A stretch of 64,000 nt of DNA from Drosophila pseudoobscura (Eukaryota; Arthropoda; Insecta; Diptera; Drosophilidae): assembly GCF_009870125.1 (NCBI RefSeq), contig NC_046680.1:12481501-12545500 (forward strand). Reading direction: 5' to 3'. The notes under the pieces were generated by a model. The model saw nothing but the letters and a program-made list of their open reading frames with translations, had not been told where the DNA came from and made no database searches. The position numbers were made by a program, and so were the translations under genes. Shown piece after piece: positions 26,701 to 37,056 of this stretch (position 1 is its first letter; each line of letters starts with the position of its first letter).

Positions 26701-29700
26701 ACTGTGCTCTGGCCGCTGGCCGCCCTCCTGTACTTATATCCTCCCCTAGCGTGGAGGTGCCCCAGAATGCATTCGTTATGCAGCCAATCAATTGCCAGTC
26801 TTATCTGCCTGCTGCACTTGCCCAGGCATCCCTAATGGCCAGCGTAATTCGATTACCACCCATGGCCAGTCAAGATTGCGTACATTCCATAGCATTCCAT
26901 GGGGCAATGTCGTGGGCTAATTTGCTGTCTCGTTTGTGGGTCAGGTTTAGGGTCATTCAATTCAATTGAGCATTCGTTCAGCTACACTCGAGACAACAAG
27001 CCAACTTGAAGTGTTGGTCAAACTAATGGAAATTGTTCGTATGAATACCCGTAATATAAAATCATCCAGCGTTGAGTACAAGTGCCGTGAGATTCCCTGA
27101 CCTTATAAACTCAAATAATTGCGAGTCGTCCTCGCCGAGTCCTGCTCGCATTACTCATCCAAAAGAGTTTAGTTGCCCTTCGTTGGCAGTGCTGTTTTAT
27201 TGATTTACTCGTACCTTTTCGTGGCCATGACATCAGCCGACAATTGTCCCAGGGAATCCGGAGTCTAGGACACACTTCGTTTGGCCTGTTGCCAGCTGTG
27301 GCCCTGCCTGACGTAGATGACCTTCGACAATGTGGATAATATGACGCCTTGGTGCCCAGCAATTGATTGGGCGTGCGGATTCCGCTTGCCACGCGCCCGT
27401 CGCTATTGTTTGTGTCTGAAAACTTATCCAACGTATCTGTATCTCGATTTGTGTTTGTATCCCACATGACATCATCAACAGCAGCAACAACGGCAACAGC
27501 AGAGAGCTTCATCGATTCACATGCTTGGAGCTTGGACTACTCTTTTTTAGGCATCCAGAACTGGTGTGGAACGTGATTCCACAGACCTCAAATCGCAGTT
27601 ACGTTACTCATAGATATTCACGCTCATCTGTATATGAATGTATGGGTTGAGCTTGAGTGTGTGCGAAGCCAACTACAGGTTTTCCACTACTACTTGTTTA
27701 TAGGTTCTGTTCTGCGCATTATCTGCGAACAACCACATTTCTGTGAGGCTGTGAGAGTCTGTTAGAGTGGCTCATGGCATTGCCCCTGGGCTATGCTTTT
27801 CGTTGCTGCCGTTCTAGCCGGTTTTTTATACATATATACATATGTATATTGACCACAGACTGCCACAGTATCCAACCAAAACACAACAACAAAATGTATC
27901 GTAAATGCCGGAGAATTACGCAAATGAGTGTGCAAATTCTTTTCAACCAGTTAGAAAATATAGATTATATTGCGTTTTAAATTTCCAACAGCTTTGCCTT
28001 TTTTTATATAGATTTGATGTTGAATTTGAATTTAAATGTAACCCCCGAACCCAGCACTGAAAAATGCATGAAGTATACATACATATGTATGTATAAATAC
28101 AATGACGCAATTTAGCTTAATTAGTTAAGAGTATGAAATAAGGAATGCACTTACTGTTCTTCTCGTAATCTTTAGATACGTTACTGAATCTTAATTTCGT
28201 TCAATGCCACACCGTTCGTTGTATTGCAATCACACCATTCTGTATAGATGTTTGGCCATCTTCACCTCGCTTACATTTTCCGAAAATATGCCGGCAGAAA
28301 CTATACTTTTCGGACCATTTTCAGCCTGCTTTGGAGCGTGTTGATCATTAAGTGCTTATAAAAATTGCCCAAAACCAAAATTATGTTGAAATTGACCGAG
28401 TGGCAAAAGAGAAAATCCATTAAAGTAAACATATACACTATTGAGGGTGGAAATAATTGAATTCACCATTAGCTACAGCTGGCCCAAGCTATAAACAACT
28501 CATTCCCGAACCAATCGTATGCCAAAAGCGTGAAGAAAAGTTTTAGAACCGAATGCGAAATCATTTAACGGATCCCATTATGACATCACATACTTTGAAT
28601 TATTCAAATATTTGTGTGTTTGCTTCCATTCTTTATATGCGCAGTACATAGACAAAGGAATTCTCATGTGTGCCGCCAGCGGCAGCAGAAGAGGTTCCCC
28701 TAGCTTCCGTTTGCGGTTCAGACTGTAATATATTGGCACAATGTTTCTATTTCAGTGAACGCACACGTCATGTGATGTGAATGCATTCGGCGGGGGACAG
28801 CAAAAAGCTGAAAGCAAAAAGTGTTTTTAATTTCTATTAAATTACAAATATGAATTCGTGGGGCTGATGTGTTTTAAAATTTAAGACTGACGCCATGCGC
28901 CCCAAGTTGGTCGTCGCAGTACTGAACAGAAAGAAACTGTCACCCGTATAATCGATTCGGTCGGATTGGGATTCAGTCATGTAAATCGCTCATGCTCCAC
29001 TTAAAAATAGCTCAGCTTTGTTTGTGTTTCGCCAATTACAAGTCTGGAATCTGGAATCTAAAATCACAAACATCAAATCTTTAATCTGATTCAAATCAGG
29101 CTATAAATTATAATTGGCGACAGTTCTAAGCTTAGTTTTCATTTAGAAGGCCTCTCAGCATGTTTCCTAGTCGTCAAAATCAAAGTACAATTGAAATTTA
29201 GTCCCTTTCTACAATAGCTGTTTGTAATCTGAACTTTCTCGGTCTGTTCACAGCCTCGTTGAAGAACATTGGCGACAAGACCGCCAGTCTGTTCAGCAAG
29301 AAGAAGGATGAGGCTGAGAAATTGGCCAACGATAAGGCTGTCGAGGCTCAGAAGCTAGCCGAGGAGCAGGCCAAGAAGGTTGGTCAGTCCGTGCAGCAGA
29401 CGAAGAACGAGGCCGAGCAGTTGGCCACGAGCACAGGTAACTATTAAATGCACATCCTTCTAATGCAGATCTCCTGCTAACAACACTTCTCTTATGATTT
29501 TGTTAGCCAAGGAGGCTGCCGCTTTGGCCACGGCCGAGGCCCAGAAGGCTGGACAGGCGATCGATCAGGGTGTGAATCGCGCTGCTGGAGCTGTCAATCA
29601 GACCAAGCAGGCTGTGGACAACACCGTTCAGCAGGCAAGTGCCGCCGCCCAGAACTCCAAGCAGGTGGCAGCCAACATTGCCGACGCTTCGCAGCGGGCA

Positions 29701-29997
29701 GCCGCGAATGCCGTGGATCAGACCAAGAAGGCAGCCAACGATGCCATCAACAAGAGTGTCAAGGCCGCTGAGAACGTGGCCGACCAGAAGTTGAAGCAGG
29801 CTGAAGGCGCCATCGATGGAGCGCTCAAGCAGACCAGCCAGGCGGTAGACCAGAAGCTGAACGAGGCTAATCAGTACGTCGACCAGAAGCGGGGAGCCGC
29901 CGAGAAAAGTTTCCAAGAGGCCGCTAGCCACGCTCAGGAGAGCGCCGGCCAACAGGCTACCCAGCTGCTGGGAAAACTCAACCTGGCCCCGAAGTAG
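20708..29997 (+). CDS. LEA-like amphipathic-helix protein, three exons, with an 8.5 kb first intron
   Basis: Exons are 20708-20726 (MFSSIT plus one base), 29254-29436 and 29507-29997 (TAG), 230 residues in all. Both junctions rebuild Ala from G|CC. After a short start (MFSSITASLKNIGDK) nearly the whole protein is Ala, Lys, Gln and Glu in helix-forming register. Examples are AEKLANDKAVEAQKLAEEQ, VNQTKQAVDNTVQQ, VDQTKKAANDAINKS and VDQKLNEANQYVDQK. There is no signal peptide, membrane segment or cysteine. The composition and roughly 11-residue periodicity resemble group 3 late-embryogenesis-abundant proteins and perilipin/apolipoprotein-like helices, which coat membranes or lipid droplets or act as desiccation chaperones; the function here is inferred. 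The first exon rests on phase match, splice sites and an A-rich leader. A TATAAATT at 29102-29109 could drive a shorter transcript. Two lectin genes sit antisense inside intron 1. Confidence 0.75.
22116..23935 (-). CDS. Secreted C-type lectin-like protein with His-rich linker and acidic repeat tail (paralogue 1)
   Basis: Exon 1 is 23935-23768 and exon 2 is 23705-22116, with a 62 bp intron (GTGAGT...CCGCAG, phase 0), giving 585 residues. Residues 1-20 form a signal peptide (MRILQIVILTLIVAYPDQVL). About 37-166 is a long-form C-type lectin-like domain with six cysteines (GACGKPY, NGRCYYF, NNC, DDCLEV, DDNC, FIC) and a FGGNDL core. The EPN/QPD and WND residues that bind Ca and sugar are not seen (QPTH and DDN stand in their places), so sugar binding is doubtful. 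Residues 186-197 are the histidine cluster HSHEHLHHFHHD. The remaining ~385 residues are acidic and repetitive, rich in PAEGAEG and PANGPEG units. It resembles the melanogaster lectin-like genes CG14499/CG14500 from memory only. A tandem paralogue lies at 24899-26678, and both are nested antisense in the LEA-like gene. Confidence 0.87.
22160..22320 (-). repeat. 54 bp tandem repeats coding for the lectin tail
   Basis: Three essentially identical 54 bp units begin at 22160, 22214 and 22268. Each encodes an 18-residue block of PAEGAEG/PANGPEG type. Beyond them, to about 22700, the same tail continues as more diverged 18 or 36 bp units. Near-identity at third codon positions points to recent expansion or gene conversion. 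Confidence 0.85.
23979..24002 (-). promoter_or_regulatory. Core promoter of lectin paralogue 1 (TATATATA)
   Basis: Reading the minus strand, TATATATA (23999-23992) is followed by ACAGGAGGCGGCC about 57 bases before the ATG. An ACAGTT initiator-like word lies near 23965, about 30 bases downstream. The same arrangement precedes paralogue 2. Confidence 0.65.
24472..24715. mobile_element. 244 bp MITE-like element with 21 bp terminal inverted repeats
   Basis: The left end (24472-24492) starts ACCTAATTTTG and ends TTTTTACACG. The right end (24695-24715) is its reverse complement with one mismatch in 21. The interior is AT-rich and noncoding. A partial inverted copy of the terminal repeat (ACGGTGTAAAAAAAACA) occurs at 24513-24529, and there is a small hairpin CGTAT...ATACG. 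No target-site duplication is evident. The structure fits a nonautonomous DNA transposon. I do not recognise the family. Confidence 0.7.
24899..26678 (-). CDS. Secreted C-type lectin-like protein with His-rich linker and acidic repeat tail (paralogue 2)
   Basis: Exon 1 is 26678-26538 and exon 2 is 26467-24899, with a 70 bp intron (GTAAGG...TTCAG, phase 0) at exactly the same codon as in paralogue 1 (VKK|MNW), giving 569 residues. Residues 1-23 are a signal peptide (MKHLLTALVVVLSAALPGEQ). The C-type lectin-like domain covers about 28-157 with the same cysteine pattern, plus an additional Cys in SECDDC. The Ca/sugar motifs are again not canonical (EPAEH where EPN would be expected, ADDN for WND). 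The His cluster HSHEHLHHFHHD is residues 176-187. A Glu/Gly/Ser-rich stretch follows, then about 33 units of the eight-residue AAPAAEGE type. The last residues leave the repeat (RVPPAARAPLAAMHHII). The conserved intron and neighbouring position show that the two genes arose by tandem duplication. Confidence 0.87.
24950..25660 (-). repeat. 24 bp tandem repeats coding for the lectin tail
   Basis: About thirty 24 bp units encode AAPAAEGE-like octapeptides. They differ mainly at two residues (E, D or G before AA; A, T or V within). A higher-order block containing a GDGAP variant recurs at about 25270, 25390 and 25460, so multi-unit segments have been copied. Confidence 0.9.
26718..26741 (-). promoter_or_regulatory. 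Core promoter of lectin paralogue 2 (GATATAAG)
   Basis: On the minus strand GGATATAAGTACAGGAGGG is followed by CGGCC, and a CACAGTGA initiator-like word lies near 26708. This predicts a 5' UTR of only about 30 bases. It aligns with the paralogue 1 promoter. Confidence 0.65.
26742..29253 (+). other. Remainder of the LEA-like gene's first intron
   Basis: AT-rich DNA upstream of lectin paralogue 2. I find no further gene. It holds TACATATGTA palindromes at 27837-27846 and 28080-28089 and a TATAAATT at 29102-29109 that could be an internal promoter. The acceptor CTGTTCACAG ends at 29253. Confidence 0.6.
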
Positions 29998-31071
29998 AAC
30001 TGCCCATCCCACAATCGGCAGCCCAAATAATTTCGTGTGTATGTAATTAAACAGGAAAATGCTTTAGAAACAAAAAGGAATTTGCTTCAACGTAACAAGT
30101 GCCAGCAATGTGATTGCTAAATCCTCAATTGAAATATAGATATTTTTGGATTACTTTGTACATGCAGCCACAGCTTTTGCTAAGAACATTTCAGCACATT
30201 TCTATCTCTTTATAAAGAGTGTAATTAACGTTTCTTTTGTTTCTTTTTCGAAAACTTTTGTTACTTTGAAGCATTTGATATTTTATATACGAAAACGAAG
30301 ATGATTTATGCTTTTAATATACGTATATTCTGTTTATGTAGAAATGTATTATTAAGTACTTTTAACTTTTGCACAATACATTAAAAATGTGTGTTAAACT
30401 ATTCATCTTGTCATTTCGTTTGTTTGTCCTACGAAATACTGTTTTTCTGGGGTCTCAATAATTTGATTATTGAATTTTGCGGGCAAATGACACCGCTGCC
30501 ATAACATGGGATACCGTCAAGAATCAGCTTTGTTGGACAATCTAGTTTGAACTAACATTTGTGCCACAAAGGGCTCCTTTTTTTTGTTACCCACATCAAA
30601 TTTAGAAATCGGACAGATGGATTTTAGATTTTAGCTCCGGAGTTATTGTGGACCTCAATGGCTTCATATTATCCTATGTCTTCAATTGGAATTGTCTGAC
30701 CTGTCGTTTCTGAATTTTTAAGCAAATTTAACTCCGAGAAAATTCATTTATATGATGCATTGAACTAATGTATGTACATGGCAAACCAGGCTATACGTAC
30801 ATATACATATGTATATACCAATAGACCATAAATATACCTACTCCTCAGTTTAGGCTTCTAGCACCAATTCACTACAAATTATACTTTCACAGTATAATTT
30901 CTGCCGCTACTCTAATACTAGCTCGACTTTAAATTCGAATTTTAAAATTATGAAAAGTAAAAAAGATATACATATCTACATGGATGTATGCTTTATGTAT
31001 AGCCCAGGATGCATTTATATTAGATAATACACAAGCATAAGCATACAACTAAGAGCAATAGCCTTTTCTTG
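29998..31071. other. 3' flank between convergent LEA-like and zinc-finger genes
   Basis: Contains the LEA-like 3' UTR, with an ATTAAA at 30046-30051 as a possible poly(A) signal, and the downstream flank of the zinc-finger gene. The rest is AT-rich with a TACATATGTA palindrome at 30804-30813 and no supported gene. Confidence 0.5.
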
Positions 31072-32141
31072 TTATGGTGCATAGGACAGCTTTTTTATTT
31101 TTGATGCATTGTAGTAATCCTTTGTAATTTTTGGTATATTAGATTCCGCTTTCATCGAGCACGGAGTATCTTGCATTGAGGGTGCATCGTACTCCTTTAT
31201 AATATAATTTGGATGGGATTTTATTATTGGTTCAGGGTATTCCCCTCCTCGCTTTTGAGTCGAGAATTCCTCTGTTATTTTTGGTGCATTGTATTCACCT
31301 CTTATTTTCGTGCACTTGATTCCTTTTGATTGCAACTTACGCATTATTTCGAGGGTTTTCTGTTTTTTCGCCAAATCGGGGTCTACTGTAGGAGTGGGAA
31401 TCACTTGAGTCTTGGCACGCTTCACATCGACGCCACATGCCCGAAGTTTGCTGAGTATCTGTTGGGTGGTGTTAGTGGTTGCTTCTTTGCCTACACTGCC
31501 ATTGGCAACTGCTGGGGATGGCTGGACTTCCGTGTCAGTGGCCACCAGACGCTTTAAGTCCTCCATTACATGGGGCACAATGACAGCCTCTGTCTTAATC
31601 TTTTTGGTTGGATGTTTATGAATCGGGCTTTGCCGACGCCTTATGGTCCTCGTTGCGGCTGCTATCTGCGGTGTCTTCTCAATGACCAATTGCCTTTTGC
31701 CCACCTCATTTTCTTTGGAATGCGATGTCTTTGGTTTGGGGAGCGCGGATAAGCGCGTCTCGTCGTCGTACCAACGTGGATCTTCCAATTCTGCCTCCCA
31801 GTCAATGACACTGCTGCTCACATCTTCAATGTTGTAAATGTGGAGCTGCAAAAAGAGACTCCGGTTAGTGGGGATGTCCCAGGAAGCTATGCGTACTTTA
31901 CCTCCTGTCCTCCATTTGTTAACTTCGTCTCATGCTTCTCCTCGACGTAGCTGAGTTGATCAGTGGAGTTCACAACATGTTTAACGCCAGAGCAGTCGAC
32001 CAAATGTTTTTGGAACATTTGCAATCTGACAAAATAATTATCGCAGCTGCGGCACAGCATCAGCAGCCTCTTCTGCTCATCGTAGACTAGGTCGCCCAGA
32101 CGTACAGTTTTCAGAGAGTTGGACTTTCTTGCTCCGTTCAT
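31072..32141 (-). CDS. C2HC zinc-finger protein, 337 residues, function unknown
   Basis: Exon 1 is 32141-31902 (80 codons) and exon 2 is 31845-31072 (TAA). A 56 bp intron with donor GTAAAG and acceptor TTTTTGCAG joins them in phase 0. Residues 30-50 form a single zinc finger, Cys-x2-Cys-x12-His-x3-Cys (CRSCDN...HLVDC). The rest has no other domain I recognise. A basic, nuclear-signal-like stretch (TIRRRQSPIHKHPTKKIK) lies near residue 150. A pair of related helices follows (ILSKLRACGVDVKRAK and IMRKLQSKGIKCTKIR). The C-terminus carries degenerate YNAPKI / YDAPS / IPKITKDYYNASKI repeats. It looks like a fast-evolving nuclear or DNA-associated protein. An E2F-type site at 32156-32166 suggests cell-cycle control. 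I do not recognise the gene. Confidence 0.82.
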
Positions 32142-32155
32142 TTGTTATAAACAAA

Positions 32156-32166
32156 TTCGCGCCAAA
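32156..32166 (-). promoter_or_regulatory. E2F-like site upstream of the zinc-finger gene
   Basis: The minus strand reads TTTGGCGCGAA, a match to the E2F/DP consensus TTTSSCGCS, 15 bases before the ATG. A partial DRE-like ATCGATAG lies some 330 bases further upstream. Together they resemble promoters of replication or cell-cycle genes. Confidence 0.55.
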
Positions 32167-33453
32167 AAATGCAAAAAAGTAGCAACTCGCTGCTTGTTTG
32201 TTTTGTTTATATTTTGTTGTTGCTGCAGCTGTTCTATGATTTCGAGAAAGATGCCCATACTGTAGGAAAATATGGAATGTTGATGGAATGATGCCAGACC
32301 GTTCGAAATATATAACAGCCTTTTCTATTTATATTTATTAAATAAGGCCTAGACCTCAGATCAACTAGTCGGCTCGCAACTCCCCGCTATTTTGTTTTGT
32401 TTATCTTAAATTATGTGAAAAACTGCGACATCGACTAGAATCCACTAAACAGCTGTTTCACATTTAGTGCTGTAAAATGCATAGAAGGAATCGATAGTTT
32501 TTGATGTTACGCGGTCAATTCAAATGCGTACTCGTTGTGATATTGCTTTATATTTTCATTGGCGGAACTTCAATAAATTTTGGTTTTATTTGCTTCTGGC
32601 TTTTGCTGTCGTTGATTAACGTCCATGCAATTAAAATTAAATTGCTTGCAAGTGATTCGAATGCATTCGTAAAAGAACAAATAATATTATAAAGGACGAC
32701 ACTCGCACAAAAAACTATCATTTATAGGGATAGGGTGCGCACCATTTGTACGTGTAGATTTTTTGTTGCCAGTCAATGTCATACATTGTCTGATTTGGAC
32801 TCGCTCTGGTCTAGGGAAAGGCCATGTCGCCATTCTGTAAACGTTATATGTACAATGTACATACCTTTTTGTTAATGTTCCATTCGTATAACGACATGGA
32901 CCATGCCATGTTTTGGACCACGTGCGCCATAATCACCTGCCAGACGGAAGGGAGTATCGTTGTCGGGGTCTTGATTTTTGTTCTGTTTTCTGCCGTGTTT
33001 TCGCTTCCATATTAATCTTGAGGCTTAAAACCCAACTTTAAGGTGGAAAGAATCGCTTTCGATGGCACCGAGAATGTGCATGGGCCGTTTCCCAAAACTG
33101 GGTAACAGCAATTGGATGAAGTTGCCGATGCTGATGCGGCTGCTCTGCTGCTGCTTCTATTCCTGCATGCAATTAAGCCAGGGACGAGGAACCACTTGCC
33201 ACTCAGTGTGTCCCACAACTGGAAGCTGACCATGCAAATTACGATGCTCACACAGTTACGTAGCTGGTGCACGGACAGGGACAGGGACTGGGGCTGACAC
33301 ACACGCATCCTTGTCGCCCCTCTGTGTTTGAGTGATGCAACGAGACGTGGCAGCCGGGGAAGAACCATCCTGGCAGCCAGGTCTAGGTCTAGGGCCATCT
33401 CTGCCAAAGTTAAGTTAAATGGACTTGCGGTGCACTCGAGCAGCGCCCCCCTT

Positions 33454-33477
33454 CACACACACACACACACACACACA
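33454..33477. repeat. (CA)n microsatellite
   Basis: Twelve CA units in noncoding DNA. Confidence 0.85.
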
Positions 33478-35251
33478 GATGAACTGACTCCCGCACATGG
33501 GAATTGAAGTGCAGACCCTGACAAGGTAGCAGCCAGCTTTGGCTAGTAGATTAAATTAAACGTAGAAACAACGGCCAAGGAGACACAGCGGCTGGAGCCA
33601 GTCCTAGTCCCAGTCCCAGTCCCTGAACTGGAGCCAGAGCCAGACCTGAAGCCAGAGGAACTGCAGCCATGCATTGGCAACAACATTAAACGTGTTTACA
33701 CCATGTCCGACCAGTTGATATGCCAACTGCTCTGACTCTCATACTAGCAGGCGCCCCAACGAATGCGTGCCCATGCATGAACAGCTCTTGGACAATGAAC
33801 ACATGCCATGCCAGAGCGTTCTCCTTGGCTCCTCTGCTCCTCCGCTTCTCCGCTCGGCTATTGTCCTGCTTTTTGTTTACCGTTTTTAGTGGGGTTTCTC
33901 AAGTGAGTGGACTAGAAAAAAACAGCCCCCACTCTGAGGCAGAATCAGTGCATTCTCGTACTTTCAGGTGCCGGTGGTGCTGTCATAATACAATGGGAAA
34001 GGTGGCGCACAGTACGGTTACAGTCGCCGTTGTGGCATTGTTGTGTGTGCTGCGCTCGCTGACTGCGAATTAGCCATGCCCCCTGGCCCTTCCTGGCCGG
34101 CCCCATGTCTTGCTGGCCACGTTCCCGTTCCGAGCCAGTACAAAAAGGACTGCACGTATGCGTGTGTCCCATGCAATGCTATACAGTGTCGGGTTGCCTT
34201 GTGTTAAGTAAGTTTGGGCACGTTACCTTTTCTGCGAGCATGCCATGGCCCTTTCTCTGTCATTTCAGCTCTGCCTCTTGGCCAGCCCTCGGGGTAAATT
34301 TAGCTTGATGGAAAAGAGAATTGCTCACCTTTGCCCACTACAAGAACATTGATTATGGGGATTCTTATCAGCCAGAGCACTGCTTCAAAATACATTTTAT
34401 ATTTTGACGATTCATTAATATTTCATTGCATTTTCTTGCATAAAAGCTTCCTTTTGTATTGTTTAAGTCAAAGTTTTCCACACACTCCACTTACTTTGTT
34501 GCAGTTGGAGCTTATAGTAAGTTATATTTCAACTGTCGCACCGACGCGTCGTCAGTATAGCCGCAGGAATCAAAGTCCAAATATTACGCTCATTTATTGA
34601 CCAAGCCAATGGCAAACACAAGCGAGAAGTCAAATGAAATTGCTATAAACGATAGACGGGCTTGCCATCGTGTGTTTCCCTGCTCCCTATTCCACTCACC
34701 TCTTCTCTTGACACACAGTCAGCTTCATCTGTTTGTCCAGGAATCTGTGTGGATGGGGGATGGGATGGGATGACAAAGGGCGGACAAACTGCTGCTACTG
34801 CTGGTTCTGCTTCTACTACGCCAGCTTCCACTTCCCGGCCCGGTAAAATTCTTCTCCGGCGTAGGTAAGGCACAACAATTGCAGGAGATCGTCAATTTCC
34901 TGCTTGCCTCGCAGGCAACTTGATTGCAAGCACAAAAATCAATAGGAAATGCAGTTAAATATTTTCCCAGCCGAAATAATTGCACAGAAACGAGAGTCTC
35001 TGGCTGTGGACTCGAATGCATAGAACATTTTGGCTAATCCTTTGTCCATTGTTCGCTCCAGCCAGCTGCCTGAATGCATGAAAGTCAGCCTGCCATTGTG
35101 AGCAGAAATTATTTAATTAAAAGCCAGATTCGGAGCTGCTGCTAAAGTTGACTAGAAAATGTAGCTCAGCTGTAAGCGGAACAGCTCCGAAGCTGCCAAA
35201 ACTTATGGATCAATGCAAACTTTCGTCTCCTACACTTTTACTCCCCATTAT

Positions 35252-35470
35252 TATACCCAGTACTGCCTGACAACAGGGGTATACTTACATTTGAATTAGC
35301 ACGAAGCGTGTAATAGTGCCAGGACCTCGAAGACAATTATTAAGTAGAGCAAGAAATGCTGGATATCCTATGAGATGGGACGAAAACTATACATATCTAT
35401 AAATTTTGGAATAAGTTAATGTATTACTTGATCGAAAGATATCTAAGTAACGGGTATTTTATAGTCGGAC
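35252..35470. mobile_element. Degenerate dispersed-repeat remnant
   Basis: The segment opens with TATACCCAGTACTG and soon reaches GGGGTATACT. It closes with TAACGGGTATTTTATAGTCGG. The TATACCC / GGGTATAC pairing resembles the ends of common Drosophila dispersed repeats that carry TATACCCGTTACTC and GGGTATACTAGATT words. It is too diverged to assign to a family by eye. Confidence 0.35.
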
Positions 35471-35611
35471 TATGTCCTGCTGCCTTTTTTGTGTATTCCT
35501 TTTTTCCGACTCGAGTTGCGCTGAGCAGGTGAAAAAGTTTGCCAGTCAGCCTTCAACTTGTTAAACAATTTTCGTATATATTTTCGACAAGTTTGCGCTG
35601 TACGAGTGCCT

Positions 35612-35638
35612 CTGTGTGTGTGTGTGTGTGTGTGTGTG
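35612..35638. repeat. (GT)n microsatellite
   Basis: About thirteen GT units in noncoding DNA. Confidence 0.85.
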
Positions 35639-37022
35639 AGTGTCTGTCTGTTTGCCTGTGAAGGTGGGCGCGGAGCCGTTAAAAATCTTTAAGATGGTAC
35701 AACGCACTGAGCAAAAAGAAATAGGAAATGGGAGCAGCATCTCCAGCTAGTTTATGCGTCTGACTGGCTGTCTATCTGCGATTCCAGGAGCTGACTGGCA
35801 AGTTTTACCAGACAATTTTTCTGCTGCTTTGCATGTCAGCGCATCCCACTGCAAACAGTCCAAAAGTTATAGCAGCTAACGCCAGTCTGCTCCTCGTCCT
35901 TCAGATTCAGCTTCAGCTTCAGCTTCAGATTCGGATTCGGATTCGGCTTTTGTGCTCCTGAGCGCTCAGCTTTTGAGCATTATGCAATTGAATTTGCCCC
36001 GGCAATAGGTGGATGGGTGCTTGGCCCAGTCAGATAACACTACGAAATTCCATAAAGTGTGCGCTTAAAGGGTAACGATATCAATAATAAATAGCCATGT
36101 GCAAAAACTCTGCATGCCAAAAGCCAGTGCATGGCGGCAAAAACAACGTAAAATACAAAAATAGAGGCAGAGGGAGCAACAAACAGATACAACAGGCCCT
36201 CCGGTCAGCTATAAAATTGAGCAGCTTAAACCTAGACTATATAATAAATTGATAGCTTACTACCTCTGGAGGACGACCGGGTTCCGAGAAGAGTGGCTGA
36301 CTGAAATTTAAGAACAATTTGCGTTGAAACTTAAATTGCTTTGTGGGTCAGGCATGCGTTTTGCCCTGAAGCTTAAAATAAATTTGAAAGTGGTTCATTG
36401 TCGATTATTTTCATTGTTGGAGTATTAATAGTATGGAATTCAAATTATTATGCCACATGTCCTAAAGCCCCTAAAAGGTCTCTTAAAGCCTTAAACGGAA
36501 ACTAAGCTTTTAGACAAGAGACGAAAAGATGAGTAGAACGTTACTTGACATCGAGTATACGCATCACTCTGCAAAACCCCCAATATACCTTAATCCTTAA
36601 TCATCGTAAAGTAGCAGTATTTGCAAACGTTGCATTGCCTGTTTATTTGGAGATTCAATTGAATCTCCAGCGGTCGGCAAGGCCCTATCTTATGTGCATG
36701 GGAGAGTACGCTAAAAACGTTGCTGGCACCAATACAATATCCCGTTTTGCAATAAAGCTAAAAGAAGAAGAATCCTAAGAGCTTAATGGAAAGAAGACTG
36801 AAGTTTACAGTCGTATGTGTATGTTCGTCCCTGAAAAGCACCTTAAACAGCAGACCGCCCCTCCCAACTATAGAGATAATGGAAAAGGCATTTACAGATC
36901 TACAATTCAACTTCAGAATGGTATACCGACAGAAAGTAATCACCAATAAGCGGCAGTCGAAAAGCAGGAACACACTCAAATATTTGCCCCCAAAGCAGAC
37001 AACAATAAATGACAGTTCCCAC

Positions 37023-37025
<3 letters not shown>

Positions 37026-37054
<29 letters not shown>
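37026..37054. repeat. (AC)n microsatellite
   Basis: About fourteen AC units in noncoding DNA. Confidence 0.85.
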
Positions 37055-37056
<2 letters not shown>

